A stretch of DNA of 64,000 nt from Manihot esculenta (Eukaryota > Streptophyta > Magnoliopsida > Malpighiales > Euphorbiaceae), in assembly GCF_001659605.2 (NCBI RefSeq), contig NC_035170.2:5394001-5458000 (forward strand), in the 5' to 3' direction. The notes beneath the pieces were generated by a model that saw nothing but the letters and a program-made list of their open reading frames with translations, was not told the origin of the DNA and did no database searches. Of this stretch, positions 27,262 through 39,720 are shown piece by piece (position 1 is the first letter of the stretch; every line of letters starts with the position of its first letter). The position numbers were made by a program, and so were the translations under genes.

Positions 27262-28546
27262 ATTCTAGTGGTCATTGAACAAGTAAAGAATTCAGGAATG
27301 ATAAAATGGAAATGAAATGAGGCCCCAAAAGCGAATATAGAAGATGAAGCAAGGAGGCAAGAGGACAACTGATAAAGAAATGCATCATGTATAAAGATAC
27401 CAAAACACAAGGACGCCTATGATAAACACTTTCAACATACCAGTTTTGCCTACTACTAATGCCAGAAGGGATCAAATTTTCCTAAGGCAGACTTCCATTT
27501 TTGTAGCGCAAATGTTACTAGAAATTCTATAACACCAGTTCATTTGATGCCTTCAAGCTAGTATATGGAATTCCAAGTCTATGAAAGAGGGGAAAAAACT
27601 AAGAATCCTCTGAGTTAAAAGCCCCATCTATACTTGGTAGAACATACAATTAGTTACAAATTTCAACTCTTTAAAAGAATTTGGCATTAAGTTTTCAAAT
27701 GTTCAATTAACCAATATCTCTTAATGATGCTAGAGATGAAAAAATGAAAATAAAAAAGCAAAAAAGAAGGAGAGTACCTTGGATAGTAATCAGCTGCTAA
27801 CTTTTCCAATTTCGGTTTCAAATATATACATTTTCTGCACCAACTCGCCATCCTACAATTACAAATTACTTTGCTAAGCTGAGAAAGAGATAGAGAGTTT
27901 TGGGGTGGGGGGTTGTTTATTATTAGCAGCGTTTGCCAAAATCATACAAAATCCACCAAGGATTAGAGACTGCAGTTTGGCAAATAGCCCATTGACACCA
28001 AAAAGGAATTAGAAAACATCCTATCAAGACTGTAGGACTAAAATCTAATGACTGCATTCCATTTCCCACAAATTTTCATCAAACAGAGGAAAACACAGAT
28101 GCAGAAATAGGCCAAACACAACTAAAATTTCACCAATTTAAACAAAACCCTGAAGAAAATCACCATCCAGAAGAAAAGAGACTAAAATACCAAACAACAA
28201 TAATCGATTCCTCAAGTTGTTGTGCTTCTGCTATGACCCGATCGAACTGGCTCTCGCTACAAATGGGTTCCAGCTCAACAGAAACAGGCGAGTCATCCAG
28301 CTCCTGCAAAGACCCTTCTCCGTTCCAAGCACTAATCACCTCGATTTTCTCCCCAAACACATGAAAATTCCCGGGAAAATGAAAACCCACTAATTTTCTA
28401 GGTAAAGAAAGTGTTCTGAAGATTGGCGATGAGAGATTTTGACATAAATTGAACTGTGAAAAGTCGCGGGACAGATGAAAACTAAATGGGGTTGTTCTTG
28501 ACGGTAAAATTTTGAAAGAGAAAGAGAACCGGATGGTTTCGGCCAT
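25017..28546 (-). CDS. Chloroplast thioredoxin-like protein with WCRKC motif (TRXL3 / WCRKC type)
   Basis: Small redox protein of the plastid thioredoxin-like 3 group. Exons: 28546-28191, 27852-27778, 27008-26942, 25447-25430, 25121-25017; 621 nt, 206 residues. The start [12 protein letters not shown] opens a Ser/Thr/Arg-rich, acid-poor stretch of about 60 residues that looks like a chloroplast transit peptide. The thioredoxin fold follows: the atypical active site WMASWCRKC with cysteines at 124 and 127 (WCGPC in classical thioredoxins), the cis-proline strand KMPTIQLWKD, and the C-terminal [20 protein letters not shown]. All introns are GT-AG and phases agree (2, 2, 0, 0). KMPTIQ is encoded alone by an 18-nt micro-exon. 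From memory the wording is nearer Arabidopsis WCRKC2 (TRXL3-2) than WCRKC1. Its redox partners cannot be told from the sequence. Confidence 0.93.
27211..27259. repeat. GA microsatellite in an intron of the thioredoxin-like gene
   Basis: (GA)n of about 48 bp preceded by a short GTGTGTGTGCGC run, in the intron between the second and third exons. Another GA run (about 25966-26000) lies in the next intron. Confidence 0.95.
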
Positions 28547-30970
28547 GTTTGCTTGAAAAGTGAAGGGTAAAGAAACGGAGGTGAAGAAACAGGGAAGCTC
28601 GTTAAACCCAGGAAGCAGCCAAAAATGGCTGTGAGGTGGGTCCAAAAGATATTTAGCTGACAAAAATTTCTAGGACCAACACAACTGATTGGTCTCCCTT
28701 ATGCGTCCAAATACAAACATTGAGTTCATCTTGTACGAGGATATGTCTTGCGGTTGCTGATCTTGCTGTGGAATCTGCAAGCAAGTTCCATTTTCAACGA
28801 AATGATTTTGTTACCTCCGTGGAAGAGCTCCATTTCTATAATGGAAAGGGCAAAAAGCATAACCCATTTTTCAAGTTATTTTCTTCCGTCGCTGATCTTA
28901 TTTTCTCCCCATTATATTTTTTTTTGCTAAATATATACTTGAACAGCTGAATTTTAATGACTTAATAAATATTTAAATTTTAAAAAAATATTATTTTTAA
29001 TTACAATTTAATTAATTCATAATTTTAATATTGTATTTAATAGTAAGTTTTTAAAAATTTAAAAATAATATTTTATAAAATTTAAATATTTGAAAATAAT
29101 ATTTTTTAAATTTAGATTTTTATTAAATCATAATTAAAATTAAAGTATCTAATTAAAATTATAGAATTTAATACGTACAAAATATTAAGATATAAATATT
29201 CAAATATATATTTAATCATACATTTTTTTTATAATATAAAATATAATACTGATTATTAATTATTTTATTTTTACCGTTTTCATGTATTAACATCTATATA
29301 TTAAATTTTTAATTTTAGACTACTAAAATAAATCTTTAATTTATCATAATTTTAATTATAGTTAAAATAAATTTTGATCAAGACTGTGATTGGACATTTC
29401 ATATGATTTTTTTTAATTAATTATATTTTTTAATTCGTTAGATAAAATAATTTAAATTTTTTTATAAATTTATATTTATATTTCAATTTTTTAATATATT
29501 AAATAAAATAACTTAAATTTTTTTATAAATTTATATTTATATCTCAATATTTTAATTTTGTATATAATTATTGAGATATCTAAAAAATCAATAATTATAT
29601 CATTATCAAACCACGAAGAAAAAATCAAATTAGTTAGCAGCTTAAATAAAGGAAATAATAATAACTAAACAAATAAAGTGTCCATAAAAAAAATAAATAA
29701 AAGAAGGAAAAAATAATTATTTATTTCTTACAAATTATCCAACTAAAAATTAGAGTGAGAGTAACATTCAATGCTAAATCCATCGTACCACCTTCACAAA
29801 CCCTCCTGACATGAGCAAATAGATATTAACGACGATTTAAAATTAAATTAAATTAAATTGAATAAAATAAAATTTTAAAATTTATAAAAGTTAATTGAAT
29901 TAAAAAACGTCTATTTGAATTGAAATGATTCTATTCAAATCAATTGATTTAATTTTTTAATAAAATTTTTAATTTTTACGCTTAATTTAATATTTTAAAA
30001 TTTAATTTAGTATTTTAATCTTGTTTAAGATATCATCTCCATATATTATTAAAATAACATATTATTATTAACTAATTAATTCAATTTAATTCTATAAAAA
30101 ATTTATTATTAAAATTAAATCGAACTGAATAAAAATAATCAATTTTTTAAAAATTAAAAACAAATTAAAAAAATATAAAATTAAATTGAACTTTTAAATT
30201 GATTCGACTGATCAGAATACTCTCACCTCTAATTATTAATTATTATTAATTATTTTAGTCGTTATTCTTATAGCAGTTAGTAATATATTATAAAAATTAA
30301 CTTTCATAATCCATCCTAAATTCGAAATATTAGTATTTTGATTAAATTTCAATATTAAATATTATTTTAAGAGAAGAGTATAAAGAAATTTTTAGAGTAT
30401 CTCATTCTTATTTTAAAATTTGTGGTTAAATTTATATTAAAATAATATCTCATAGTATTATATAATTAAAAAATAACGATAATTTTTAAATACGGCTAGA
30501 AATATTAATTTCATAAAAAAATATAATTATTTATTAAAAAATATAAAAAATATCTTATAATTTCATTTATTTTCACTAAAAAATTTATAGTTGACTTTAT
30601 TTTTGTTTAATAATAGTATAATAGCATAAAATACTATTTGGATACATATTAAACCATTGAACCTAAAGTGAAAAGCTAATAGGATTCCATAGTATCCTTA
30701 TCGGCCACTAGCTAGTAAATCAAAATAGAGGCTAGCATGAGTTGCGCTTTTCAAGGTTTCATGCCATATAAAGCAGTGTAATTTTTCTAATTAGATTGTA
30801 TTACATAAAACCCCCCTTCTAATTCCCTGAACACAATGGAGAATACCCTCTAAAGGGGGAAACAAGTGCCACCACCCAGTCCACCAAATACAAATTTTAG
30901 AAAAAGCTTATTGCCACTGCTTGGTGGGATTGTTAAAACTGCTATTGAAAGAATTATTTTTTAAAATATA
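28547..30970. other. Intergenic DNA, mostly AT-rich
   Basis: The left edge (28547-28720) should hold the leader and promoter of the thioredoxin-like gene. The stretch at 28720-28950 has a 76-codon plus-strand frame without recognisable content. From 28950 to 30230 the DNA is extremely AT-rich and no gene is seen. The part at 30600-30960 is less AT-rich but has no frame I can support. Confidence 0.5.
29830..30231. repeat. Probable hAT-like MITE, one end clear
   Basis: The right end read on the minus strand starts TAGAGGTGAGAGTATTCTG and then runs into repeated AATCGAATT and AAATTGAATT words. It resembles the ends of the MITE at 45846-46304, one of which starts TAGCGGTGAGCATTC. The left end is approximate and no target duplication was found. 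Confidence 0.4.
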
Positions 30971-31234
30971 TCAATTAAAAATATATATAATTAACTGAGT
31001 TGCATTATTTTTAAGTGCTATTTTATAATTATGTTTTATTATATTCAATAGTTTAGCTTGTTCTCTTTTAAGGACTCTGTGTTTTTTTTTCTTTTGAACT
31101 GTGACTTGCACACGAGGTGCGCTTAGTATAAATAGTTCGACATTTCTTGTACAGAAGTAATTTTTAATATCAGAGGTATTTTTCATGAGAGCTTTTCTCT
31201 CTCTTCATATGGGATCATCCAAGGCCATTGAGTG

Positions 31235-31410
31235 GAGCATCCAAGATCATTGATGATATGAACAATAAGAATACACTTATGCAGTTCTTGAAAGGACTGA
31301 ATGAGAATTTTAATTTTGTGAGAGATTAAATCTTAGTTCTTGGTCATTTGCCTTCAATAAACAGGGCATATTCTGTGGCCCTTAAACATGAGTCTCAAAA
31401 AGAGGTAATG
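31235..31410 (+). pseudogene. Copia gag remnant
   Basis: The plus strand reads NNKNTLMQFLKGLNENFNFV, then a stop within RD*ILVLGHLPS, then INRAYSVALKHESQKE. This is the conserved UBN2-type gag segment of copia elements. It keeps only a short middle piece of gag and contains an in-frame stop. Confidence 0.75.
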
Positions 31411-32149
31411 AGTAAAAGAAATCCAAAATATATTGAAATCTTGGTGCTATTTAATTAGACACAGGGACAATCACAGAGAGGCAAATAAAAGAAATATAAT
31501 CCCAATAAGGGATACTATAATTATTGTAATATGGATGATCATGTTAAAGATGCCTATAGCCGGTTTTAATTGGAAAAGTTCTTATGAAAGGTTATTTAAA
31601 AGAAAATCTTATTACACTCGCTGAAGAAAATTTGGTTGCTTATGCTTTGTAATTAAAGTTGGTCCCCATAAGGACAAATTTGACTCAAGATAGGATATGC
31701 AGGGGCACATAAAGCATATAAACTATATGATTTACAAATTGGTACCATCCTAATTAGCATGGATGTCCTTTTCTTTTCTGTGAAGACATATTTGCTTATG
31801 CAAACACTAAAATCTCATAATATTCTACTGTACTTCCTATTTTTGTTTCTAAGCCTGACATGAATGATAGGTTCACTGAAATTTCTAATCCTATTATAGC
31901 AAGAAACCAAAGTACCCATTCCACCTCACCTTCTCACACATCACAACCACCTTCTATTGTACAGGTCAAGAGATCCACTAAAGTTAGAAATAAGTCCGCT
32001 TGGTTGCAGGACTTTATTAGTTTTGCTTTTACTACATCACAGTCCACCTCAAATATACGTTTTAATTCACATCATCAATTTTTTGTCTATAATGTAGCAA
32101 CTATTCTTAAGCCATCCACTTATGCACAAGTATCACTTGATGCATAGTG

Positions 32150-33900
32150 GATTGCAGCTATGCAGCAAGAGCTGCTAGCTCTAGAAAAGAATGATACTTA
32201 GGTGATTACTGATTTACCTAAGGGAAAAAAGGCCATTAGGAGTAAATGGATTTATAAAGTAAAATACAAATCCAATGGTAAAGTTGAAAGATTTAAGATA
32301 CGTTTAGTTGCCAAAGGTTATAATCAAATTGAGGGTTTGGAATATAAAGACAGGATTTCACCTTACCACTGTTAGAATTCTTATTGCCTTAGCTACTACA
32401 AAACAGTGGCTTATTTTTCAACTTGATATTAATAATGCTTTCCTTCATGGTTATTTAAATGAGGAGGTTTACCTGTTACCCCCTCAAGGTTATCATAAGG
32501 CCCTTCTTGGGCAAGTTTGCTTGCCTAAAAAATCCCTTTATGGTTTGAAACAAGTCTTAAAACAATAGAATATAGAGTTTACTAGTTTTCTCATATCTTT
32601 GGAATTTTCACAATCCTCCTATGATCATTGTTTATTTGTCAAAACTTGTACAGATTCTTTCATGGCTCTCTTGATTTACATAAATGATGTCATCATTACT
32701 AGTACTTCAATTAATGACATCTCTCATGTTAAAACTTCTTTACATAATAAATCCACCATTAATGACTTGGGGCATCTCAAATACTTTCTTGGGCTTGAGG
32801 TGGCCAAATCTGATCAGGCTATTGTTCTTAGTCAATCTAAATTTATTACAGATTTATTCAATAAAGTTGGTATATTGCATTGTAAACCAACATTTTTTCC
32901 TCTACTTAGAGGATTGCATTTATCACTTGATCTTGTTGACCCATTACCTGAGCTAGATGTCTATCGAAGATTGATTGGCAGACTCTTATATCAGTTAATG
33001 ATATCTCTCATGTTAAAACTTCTTTACATGATAAATCCACCATCAATGACTTGGGGCATCTTAAATACTTTCTTGGGCTTGAGGTGGCCAAATCTGATCA
33101 GGCTACTGTTCTTAGTCAATCTAAATTGATTACAGATTTGTTGAATGGTGTTGGTATATTGCATTGTAAACCAACATATTTTCCTCTACTTAGATGATTG
33201 CATTTATCACTTGATCTTGGTGACCCATTACCTGAGCTAGATGTCTTTCGAAGATTGATTGGCAGACTCTTATATGTTAATCTCAATAGGACCTAACATA
33301 AGTTATGTTGTCTAACATCTTAGTCAGTTTATATCTACTCCAAAAAAGTCTCATTGGAAGGTAGCTATGCATGTTTTGATATACTTGAAAACCACTGTTG
33401 GTCTTTATTTTCCTGTCTAGTGTAATTTTCAAATTACAACATATTGTAAGTTAGATTAGACATCCTGTTATTTCTCCAGAAACTCTCTTACAGAGTTTGG
33501 CATCTTTCTTGATTCCTCATTGGTCTCCTGAAAAATCAAAAAATAGCCAACATTATCTAAGTCCTTTGCTGAAATTGAGTGTAGAGCCATGGCTGCTATT
33601 GTTTGTGAATTACTTTGGATTTCATATATTTTGCAAGATTTAAAGGTTCCACTTGTTTTTCTAGTCCAGCTTTACTGTGACAATAAAGCAGCTCTCTAAA
33701 TTGCAGTAAATTTTATTTTTTATGAGAGGATTAAACACATCGACATTGACTGCCATATTGTTTAAGAGCAACTTCATAAAGGTTTTCTATCCATTGCACA
33801 TATCTCCAGTCAAGACCAGCTGGCTGATCTTTTCACCAAACCCTTGTCAGCTACACAACACCAATATTTTTGTTTCAAGTTATCTCTGATTTCTCTCCCA
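32150..33900 (+). pseudogene. Copia reverse transcriptase and RNase H remnant
   Basis: Recognisable pieces in order: the RT start with KWIYKVKYKSNGKVERFK, QLDINNAFLHGYLNEEVYL, and LIYINDVIITSTS, where the catalytic YVDDV of active elements has become YINDV. Then come the HLKYFLGLEVAKS block, its tandem copy, and RNase H with CRAMAAIVCELLWI, YCDNKAAL, HIDIDCHIV and SQDQLADLFTKPLS. At least six stops and several frame changes are present. A 284-bp block (32711-32994) is repeated directly at 32995-33278, doubling part of the RT palm/thumb region. Confidence 0.85.
32711..33278 (+). repeat. 284-bp direct tandem duplication inside the copia element
   Basis: The two copies, 32711-32994 and 32995-33278, match closely, both running from TTAATGAxATCTCTCATG to GGCAGACTCTTATAT. 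Scattered substitutions separate them, including a new TGA in the second copy. The reading frame to the RNase H continues from the second copy. Confidence 0.85.
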
Positions 33901-34119
33901 GCTTCAACTTGAAGGGGAGGGCTGTAGAAGAATATGCATAATTAACTGAGTTGTATTATTTTAAGTGTTATTTTGTAATTATGCTTTAAGATCTGATAGT
34001 TTAACTTATTCTCTTTTAAGGACACTTGTGTTATTTTTTCTTATAAATAGTTTGACATGTCTGGCAAAAAATAATTTTAATATCTGAGATATTTTTCACA
34101 AGAGCTTTTCTCTCTGTTA

Positions 34120-34638
34120 TTTAAAATGTTTTACCCATAATAATAATAATAACAGTACAAGAAAAGAAAAAGGTTTTCAAACTATTTTTAAAATTTTTTA
34201 AATAACATTTAAAATGATAGTTTTTCTTAAAAGTATTATTCTAATTATGAAACTTAATGCCAAATGTACCATTAGAAATTAAAATTTATGCTAAAATAAT
34301 AAAACTAACATTGATTAGGTTAGCACATCTTTAAAGTATTAATTATATATTTTCTGCAACAATTTATCCACATGTAAGTTTCTGATTGGAAGATATATTG
34401 CAAGATCAAAGAAATATACTAAAGATTCTGTAATTGCGAGAGATCATTGAAACCCTTTGGATTTAGTGATCATAGATTCAATCCTCAAATTTATTTAAGT
34501 AGTGTCAATAGACATAAAAAAATTGCAGAAAATTGGGAACTGAGGATGCAATGTCTCCAAAGAATTTGGAAATGGAAAACATAAGAACGTGGTCTGATTA
34601 TTAAGACATGACAATTTTTTTTTTTTTTTTTTTTAAAA
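34120..34638. other. Intergenic DNA and 3' flank of the AVT1 gene
   Basis: AT-rich, no coding region seen. A poly-T run at 34617-34634 (poly-A on the minus strand) lies just after the stop codon of the transporter gene. Confidence 0.5.
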
Positions 34639-37600
34639 TCAGCTTCTCAAATTCTCAATAATTTTGGAGAGGGCTGAGTAGGTTCCAAAGACTGATGATA
34701 TCACCCCTATTACAATGATCATTACACAAAGTATAGCCTGCAAAAGGAAAATATGGAAATGCAACAATGAGATTAAGCATTAATAAACATGCAGACGTTG
34801 TCACGTTTTAAATTGCTATTCCTTCTTTTTCCTTTATTAATAAGTTAATCTTGTCAAAATTACAGATAAGTACCTGAAATCTTGTTACTTTACCCCTTAA
34901 GATGCTGAGGAAACAAGCACAAGGAAGTATCAAGGTCTGCCAAAGAAATTAATTGTTAGTATGATACAGATAAAGTCCTCTAATATTTTTTGTTTTATTT
35001 TGTAACTGGACACCATGAGAAAACTTACTACTAGCATTGTCAACAAAGATCCAATCAAAGACATCACCAGTCCTGATATGAAACAATTACAATTAAATGG
35101 AATACAAGATTGAAAGTCTAGTCTTCTTATGCTAAAAAAATGAAGAAAACCAATGAAAAGTAAGAACCAAATCCAGTGAGACTAACCGAAAAAGGGAATC
35201 AAGAGACCGACGATCAAAGTGGAGATGACCAGTGCTGTCCTGATGCAGATGGCATAAATGTGAGACTTCAAATGGGTTGATGGTATCAATTCCTCAAGAC
35301 TCATTGCCACTGGAGACATGGTTAATGCATATTTGGTAAATGGGTTCACTACCTGCAAAATGATAAATGAATCAGTGCACATTGAGCAGGAAAATGAAAT
35401 AGAAAACAGCTGAGATTCAGAAAAAGGAAGCCAACCGTAGTCCACACGGCAATCTTTGAGGCTAGTAGATCTTGTGGCATGTTAAGAGTGAACTGAGATT
35501 GTGTTGATTCTCCAAACATTGTGTACCCCATAACAGCAACTCCAGCATACATGACAGTACAGATACCGAAGCTGAAGGAATAACATAATCAAGCTAGAGT
35601 CCATTAGAAAAGTCAAACTTTTGAGTTTCTTGGGGCAAGCAAGATGGAGTTGTTGAGCATATTAAGTTACCATGTCAAGAGAGCCATAGGGAATTTGTTA
35701 GGTTGTGCCATTGAGGTGTAGATATTTGGGAAAACAGCATGTCCTGAGTAACAATAACCATAGAGACCGATGGCGACAGGAAGAGTCCCAAGGTTCAGTA
35801 CAGTTCCTTTACTGTGGATCCCAACATGATCAACCAAGCCAACCCAGAATAAGCAGATGACCACCACAACTGATGCAATAACTCCACCAGCTGCAAGAAA
35901 AATGCAGGAAGCAAGAAATTCTTAAAAACAAGGTGATAATGCTTCTGGATATGCTGCTTCAGTTTCAAAGAAATTCCCAGATGCCAGTTTCAGAAATTGC
36001 CATGTTACTTGGACTGGGATACTGAGTGTCAGAAATGGGTGCATTTCCCTATGTAGTGGAAGGAAGTGCACACAAACTTGTGACATCCAAATGTATAATT
36101 TAAACATAAATGTTTCAAATACAAAAGATAGCTTAAAGTTAAGAACACTCACCAGAGATATAGCTAAGCACACTAAGGTCTCGAAGCCAGACGGTTGGGA
36201 GAACAGCAAGGGTGGTCAGAAGAGCAAAGACGTGGTGTGAATTTAGCTCTAATCCACCCAAACTTAAATGTGCATTCGGAAATAAAGAGGATAAGTTATC
36301 GCTCTCAAGAATTATATGTTCAACACAACAAGCCTGCACACGAAGAAGATTTAAATCAGATCGAACTAAGTCCTAATGAATATTCTCAAAATGTCTAGAG
36401 CATACTGAATCATTGGAAGTGAGGTAGGCATCATGAGAACAAAGGCCTCTGGGCTTTGCCTTTTGTCGCAGACAAAAGTGGATGGCTCAGTCAAGCAAGA
36501 TCCAAAATATATATCTTCTGTAGACAACTATGCTTGGTTGGTTAAAGCACAAAAAATGTGGGTCAGATATGTACTTACATATAATTCTACGTATAAGATT
36601 ATCTGCAAAAAAAAAAAGGAAAAAAGACGAAGAAATATTAGTGGCTAGTCAAATTTGTAGACAAGTAACAAAATGTTAGAAGTAAGAACTAGACTTACAG
36701 AGATGGCAGTCCGACCAACAGTGCCAAATGCAGCTTGGCCAATGTCAGGGTAAGTTTCAATCCCAGGTTCACTATCCAAACAGTAACGCAAAAGCATCCC
36801 AGTGTAAAAGGAAAGCACTGCAAATATGAGCAATATAGAGAGCCCAAGCCATCCTCCTTCTTTAGCAGCATAAGGAGTGGACAAAATCCCAACTCCACAT
36901 AGAACATTCAAGCCTGCATTATAGAACACAATCATCCCATTTCAAAGAATAATGAGGTGAATGTGATTTAAGTTGATTATTTACAGTCAGCAAATATCTG
37001 GCACGAAAAGATGACTTGTAATTAGTGAAAATGAAAATCTGAGGTAACATAAATTTTTTACTTATAGTGGCAGAAAGTACAAGAACAATCAGACAAACAT
37101 TTTTGTTGTTTAGTTTGTCATTTTCATGTGTAGCATGTGAAATTGGAAGTATGCAAAATCAGATCAAAGCTCATGAATATCCATTAAGGTAAAATAACAA
37201 TGAGCATAAGACAAACACCAACTCAGATGACCTGTATTTTATTATTACAATATAAAAGAACGTGTTTTTCAATTTGCAAAAAAAAAATATTACTTAAATT
37301 GACTTGCAGAAAAATATGTCACTTTTGCTGATGAATCAAGATGCTGTAGCGGACGGCCAATGCTAAATTTTGCAGCAAGAGAATGATGTTCTTAGGAAAA
37401 GGATATTTTATCATATTCTACGTGATTGGTATATGTGGTCCCTACAGTTGAAAGGCTTACAAAGGATTAGGATTAGAAGTTGTACTAATCCTAAAGCAGC
37501 AAGTGTCACATTGAGCACATGTTGGATTGCTGCTAAGGACAATCACAAATCTTTTGTGATTTCAGGTAGAACAGGTTTTGTGGTGAAATTTTTGTACCTA

Positions 37601-38888
37601 TTCCGCAATAGTAGCTATTGTAGTAGTTGTTAGCTGTTTAGCGGTGAATAACTGTTCAGGTAGTGGTTAATCAAACGTTACCAGAAATAACTTCTCATAA
37701 TCCACTTAGACCACTAAGTCCAAATACCGAATTCATGTGAAGTAACGAAAAATGATCAATCTCAGTGATCAATGTTTCAGTTTTCTCAAACTTACCATTA
37801 AGCACAGCCTGTCCAAACGAGCTTTGGCGAGAAGTGGCGAATTCATGTGAAGTCTTAGTTGGTTTCTCATCCTTTTTAATCGAAGATCTTCTCGAGAGAA
37901 CTGAAGGAAGTAGTGAATGAGAACTGCGCCTTTGTGTTGGCAACTGCTCATCTTCTGCTGCCTTTGATATTAAAGGTTTTGCCACAGAAGGTAGTGATTC
38001 GGGTGTGTGTCTTCTTGTTAGGGAAGAAGATAAAAATGAACTGCTAAATCTTGACAGTGTAGGAGTTCCCAGAATAATACTTGGAGATGGCACACTACTA
38101 TAAAGATCAATGGACTGCCTACAAAATCAATGAACAATGATGATTAAGCACTCCATTAATTAAGCTAATAATGGTAAAGCTCATCTCAGAAAATAAAACT
38201 TAGCATCTTCTAAATCAATCATTTTCAAACTTCAAGTGATTCAAAAGGTCAAGAAAATTGCCCTTGTAATTTTCCTTAAGCCTTTTATGGTGCTATGAGC
38301 TATGCATGTTCTGGCCCTACCAAATTGGTTTCTTTATTTTGTGCTTGTCAACAAGGAAATATCAAATCATAAGCTTTATTATTACACAACCAAACACAGT
38401 AATAAAAATCATTTCCCTGTTTTAGGTCTCAAAAAAAATTGTATTATTAAGCACTAAATTGAACAAAATATCATATTTCTTTCTGTATGATTCCAAAATC
38501 CCCTAATTTTTTTCATTGAATAGATTTTTGGTATAGCTTTCTTTGACTATAACTCAAACTTGCAACAGCTTTTGATAGAAGGAAAGATTGAACTTGAAAT
38601 GGGAGGATAAAGAAAAACACAAAATTAATTGAGACATAAAATAACAGAGAACAAAACAGAGCACAAGAAGACAAAGGGAGAGAGAAAGAGAAAGAGAGAC
38701 CTGTAACTCTGAGGCCAAGAAGTGTTGTAAGAACCAGTTTTGTTCTGTTGCTGATTATCAGCTACAGAATCATCGGAATCAGATTGATACCCATAGTCTT
38801 CACCTTGTCCATCTCTGTTAAGCACCTTCTCTTCATCTTCCTCATCACTCTCTATGTAAAAACTCTGTTCTGAAGCAGACTTCTTCAT
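34639..38888 (-). CDS. AVT1-type vacuolar amino acid transporter, eleven exons
   Basis: Multi-pass amino acid/auxin permease family carrier; AVT1 proteins move neutral amino acids across the vacuolar membrane by proton exchange. Exons: 38888-38701, 38118-37796, 36913-36699, 36602-36579, 36333-36153, 35890-35671, 35571-35436, 35352-35187, 35072-35029, 34936-34874, 34737-34639; 1659 nt, 552 residues. The start MKKSASEQSFYIES leads an acidic, then Ser/Arg-rich cytosolic tail of about 165 residues. The carrier domain begins at SFGQAVLNGLNVLCGVGI and contains GILSTPYAAKEGGWLGL, ETYPDIGQAAFG, LPVAIGLYGYCYSGHAVFP, NPFTKYALTMSP and ILPCACFLSILRG. It closes with VFGTYSALSKII. About ten or eleven hydrophobic segments are visible, the family norm. 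Exon 4 is a 24-nt micro-exon encoding IILYVELY. A probable leader intron ends at a TTTTGCAG acceptor 36 nt before the ATG, and a GAA run precedes the start. I see no damage. Confidence 0.94.
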
Positions 38889-39720
38889 TTTCTCTTCTTC
38901 TTCTTCTTCTTCCAAATACTTCCCTGCAAAACAAGTACCCCAAAGAAAAACCAAACTCAAATTATTGTTTCGGTGCTAAATGGATGTAAATATGAGAATC
39001 AAAATCAATTGTAAGGAAACAAAGAAAATATAAGCAGAAGTTTTCTGCCAAGAAAGGAAAGAAAAGAAATACCAGTCCGTCTGATACTGCAATGACTTGG
39101 AAAAAATCAATAATGAATTACAGAAAATCTGAAGTTGTAAGTCAGTATGAATGAGAAAGAAGATGAAAATTTTGCATGGCAGCTAAGATAACTTCACAAG
39201 ATTTGAAACTGATAAGACCGTTGAATACAAGAAAAACGAGTCAGTGAAGCATGGATTCGAAGGTTTTCAAGGGGAAATAAGTTTGAATTATTCAAAATGG
39301 ACCTTCATACTCTCTGTTTGGTTGCTAGGAAAAAACAAGAAAAGGAAAACAATTAAAGCAATTCCCACTAATGCAAAACGAAAGAACGTAATAACCAGAA
39401 GAAGGGTTTAAAAGCAGAACTGGAAACATTTTTTTTTCCCTCAACTTTCTTAGCAACCAAATAGAAAGGTCGAATTGCTAATAACAGAGTGAGCAAGTTA
39501 GAAAATACTTGTTTCTGTTATGTTATCTTGCTGTAAAATCTATGCAAATCCCACGTACGTGAAGGAGAGAGAGAGACAGCGAAAGACGTAGGAGAGGAGG
39601 TGGTGGAGAGGAGAATCTAAAGCCTTGTTTCTCGTCAACTGAGAGACTGGTAGAATCTGGGATCTGGAGAAGCCTGTGAAAAGGAAGAAAAAGGTGGGCT
39701 AACAGGGAAAGAACTAGGCA
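38889..39720 (-). promoter_or_regulatory. Leader and promoter region of the AVT1 gene
   Basis: On the minus strand the sequence from about 39700 down is purine/CT-rich and includes a donor-like TTCAC/GTACGT near 39555. The matching acceptor is at 38924-38925. This suggests a leader intron of about 0.6 kb. No TATA box or transcription start can be fixed by eye. Confidence 0.35.

Larger units (their letters stand above)
30978..34119 (+). mobile_element. Decayed Ty1-copia LTR retrotransposon
   Basis: Two related flanking repeats, about 30978-31207 and 33923-34119, share TAATTAACTGAGTTG, TTCTCTTTTAAGGAC and AGAGCTTTTCTCTCT, and are diverged by substitutions and small gaps. A GAAGGGGAGGGC polypurine tract precedes the right LTR, which starts TGTAGAAG. 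Between them, in order on the plus strand, lie a short gag remnant, a reverse transcriptase region and an RNase H remnant ending before the polypurine tract. Most of the gag end, protease and integrase region is missing. Many stops and frame changes make it inactive. The true left end of the 5' LTR may extend to about 30931, where a TGTTAAAA is seen. Confidence 0.85.

Noticed and set aside
28720..28950. Plus-strand 76-codon frame upstream of the thioredoxin-like gene
   Set aside because: No recognisable motif, no splice or start context, ends in AT-rich DNA.
30680..30960. Less AT-rich block before the copia LTR as part of a gene
   Set aside because: No frame, splice pattern or motif could be supported.
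36195..36648. Plus-strand open frames opposite AVT1 exons
   Set aside because: Shadows of the minus-strand exons and introns; the minus-strand reading gives a full transporter.
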